A stretch of DNA of 64,000 nt from Burkholderiales bacterium (GTDB lineage: Bacteria > Pseudomonadota > Gammaproteobacteria > Burkholderiales > Burkholderiaceae_E). Shown here piece after piece: positions 63,145 through 64,000 of the stretch; position 1 is the stretch's first letter, and every line of letters starts with the position of its first letter. Location of the stretch: the NCBI GenBank assembly GCA_003577305.1, contig QEVL01000007.1:62001-126000 (forward strand). Direction: 5' to 3'. The notes below the pieces were generated by a model. The model made no database searches and was not told the origin of the DNA. It saw nothing but the letters and a program-made list of their open reading frames with translations. The position numbers and the translations under genes are program-made.

Positions 63145-63177
63145 GAAGGGAGGGCAGCGGCGGCGCCGCCCTCCTTC
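63145..63177. terminator. Hairpin between the substrate-binding protein gene and livH
   Basis: Arms GAAGGGAGGGC (63145-63155) and GCCCTCCTTC (63168-63177) pair over 10 bp with one bulge and a GGCG/CGCC inner stem. There is no T-tract on the minus strand, so it may be a 3'-end stabiliser or partial terminator that sets binding-protein excess over permeases. Confidence 0.45.
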
Positions 63178-63243
63178 GGCCAGATGCGAACGCGGCGGAA
63201 CGCGGCGAGCGACGGATCCGCGCGTTCGGTGAAGGACCCCGCC

Positions 63244-64000
63244 TCAGCCCCGCTGGGTCCACCCCGGCACCGGAAACACCGGCGCGATCTGCGCGGCGGA
63301 CTTCGGCAGCATCACCATCGGCTGGCCGTTGCGGTTCTGGATGCCGGCCGACGCGGTCTGCGTGTTCTGGCCCTTCGCGTCGAAAGTGATCGGCCCGCCG
63401 ATCATGATGTGCTCGGCGATGTTCGTCTTGCGAAGCGCGTCGGCCAGCTGCGCGCCATCGGCGGTGCCGGCGCGCTTGAAGGCGTCGGCGGCAACCATCA
63501 GCGCCTCGAAAGTGAAGCCGACGTTCAGCCCGTGGAACATCAGCTTCTCCTGCGGGAACTGCTTGACGAACTGCGCTTCGACGCGCTTCGTGAGCGCCGC
63601 GTTCGGGTTGTACCAGGGCACGTTGGTGATGCAGTAATCGGAGTACTTGTTGCCCAGCGCCTTGTAGAACTGCGCTTCGTACATGCCGGGCGAACCCGGG
63701 CTGATGATCGCCTGCGGCGACCAGCGCTGCTTGACCAGTTCACGCACCAGCAGGATCGCGTCGTTCAGGCGGCTCACCAGCAGGATGAAGTCGGCGTTGG
63801 TGGCCTTGGCCTTGGCGACCTCGAGCGACAGGTCGCGCGCCTCGCGGTCGTAGGGAATCGTCTCGACGATCTTGAACGGCAGGTAGTCGAGCCGGGGCAG
63901 GATCGCCTTGATGCCGTTGGCCATCGAGATGCCGAAGGTGTCGTTCACGTGCATGAAGACCGCGCTGCGCGGCGCCGTGTTCGTCGCCTGGAACAGGTCG
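63244..64000 (-). CDS. Liv-type ABC transporter substrate-binding protein (N-terminus beyond window)
   Basis: The C-terminal 251 residues of a periplasmic-binding protein fold type I (family of LivK and other amino acid or aromatic acid receptors). Visible are NDTFGISMANGIKAIL near the window edge, AKATNADFILLVSRLNDAI, GLNVGFTFEALMVAADAFKRAG and the end TFDAKGQNTQTASAGIQNRNGQ. The signal peptide is outside the window. It precedes the livHMGF genes, separated by 173 bp with a hairpin. Confidence 0.9.
   Translation of the reverse strand, partial: DLFQATNTAPRSAVFMHVNDTFGISMANGIKAILPRLDYLPFKIVETIPYDREARDLSLEVAKAKATNADFILLVSRLNDAILLVRELVKQRWSPQAIISPGSPGMYEAQFYKALGNKYSDYCITNVPWYNPNAALTKRVEAQFVKQFPQEKLMFHGLNVGFTFEALMVAADAFKRAGTADGAQLADALRKTNIAEHIMIGGPITFDAKGQNTQTASAGIQNRNGQPMVMLPKSAAQIAPVFPVPGWTQRG

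Overview
The window is 64 kb of high-GC, densely packed chromosomal DNA from a betaproteobacterium, most likely Burkholderiales. The basis is gene content and order: glnE divergent from yhdP-nit-tldD; mpl-yqiA-rnb-tonB-aroE-mtgA; aroQ-accB-accC-prmA-DUF3426; ffh divergent from ccsA-PP0621-pilS-pilR-ampD; ilvE-zinc finger-waaF; and an Ala/Lys histone H1-like protein. No rRNA, tRNA, integrase, transposase or CRISPR array was seen. Both edges cut genes: a FAD-linked oxidase on the left and an ABC transporter substrate-binding protein on the right.

Layout. 1-8.7 kb: FAD-linked oxidase, a PduO-type cobalamin adenosyltransferase, a cyclic-nucleotide-binding protein, the DAHP synthase aroG behind what looks like a phenylalanine attenuator, a large AsmA/DUF748 envelope protein and tldD. 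8.7-17.6 kb: a nitrilase-family amidase, yhdP, glnE and an MFS transporter. 17.7-25.8 kb: ilvE, a zinc-finger protein, a four-gene 2-oxoacid:acceptor oxidoreductase operon lying where waaF would be expected, then waaF and two small conserved proteins. 25.8-32.1 kb: bepA, moaC, a small lipoprotein, a badI-like hydrolase, a ClC channel and membrane proteins. 32.2-41 kb: a leftward run mpl-yqiA-fabG-rnb-tonB-aroE-mtgA-mgtE. 41-48.1 kb: a rightward run from a conserved hypothetical through tlpA, aroQ, accB, accC, prmA and DUF3426 to a PfkB kinase. 48.1-50.4 kb: DUF167, yggT, the histone-like gene and a 733-bp gap holding a candidate structured RNA. 50.4-58.2 kb: ampD-pilR-pilS-PP0621-ccsA, divergent ffh, a 172-bp palindromic element and a second FAD-linked oxidase. 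58.2-64 kb: a Tat-type DUF882 protein, an L,D-transpeptidase and a Liv-type ABC transporter.

How the genes fit together. Most of the window is housekeeping: shikimate pathway (aroG, aroQ, aroE), fatty-acid initiation (accBC), branched-chain amino acids (ilvE), nitrogen control (glnE), protein targeting (ffh), peptidoglycan synthesis, recycling and crosslinking (mpl, mtgA, ampD, L,D-transpeptidase) and the outer membrane (waaF, bepA, yhdP, tonB). The accessory part is metabolic: an NAD(P)H-linked-looking 2-oxoacid oxidoreductase, a badI homologue and a Liv transporter could together suggest use of aromatic or alicyclic acids, but that is inference.

The most notable observations are (1) a Phe-rich leader peptide, promoter and intrinsic terminator in front of aroG; (2) a dispersed repeat whose ends supply gene stop codons, present as two short copies and one complete 172-bp palindromic element; (3) a promoter-to-terminator structured transcript candidate upstream of the histone-like gene; and (4) the oxidoreductase operon inside the ilvE-waaF neighbourhood.
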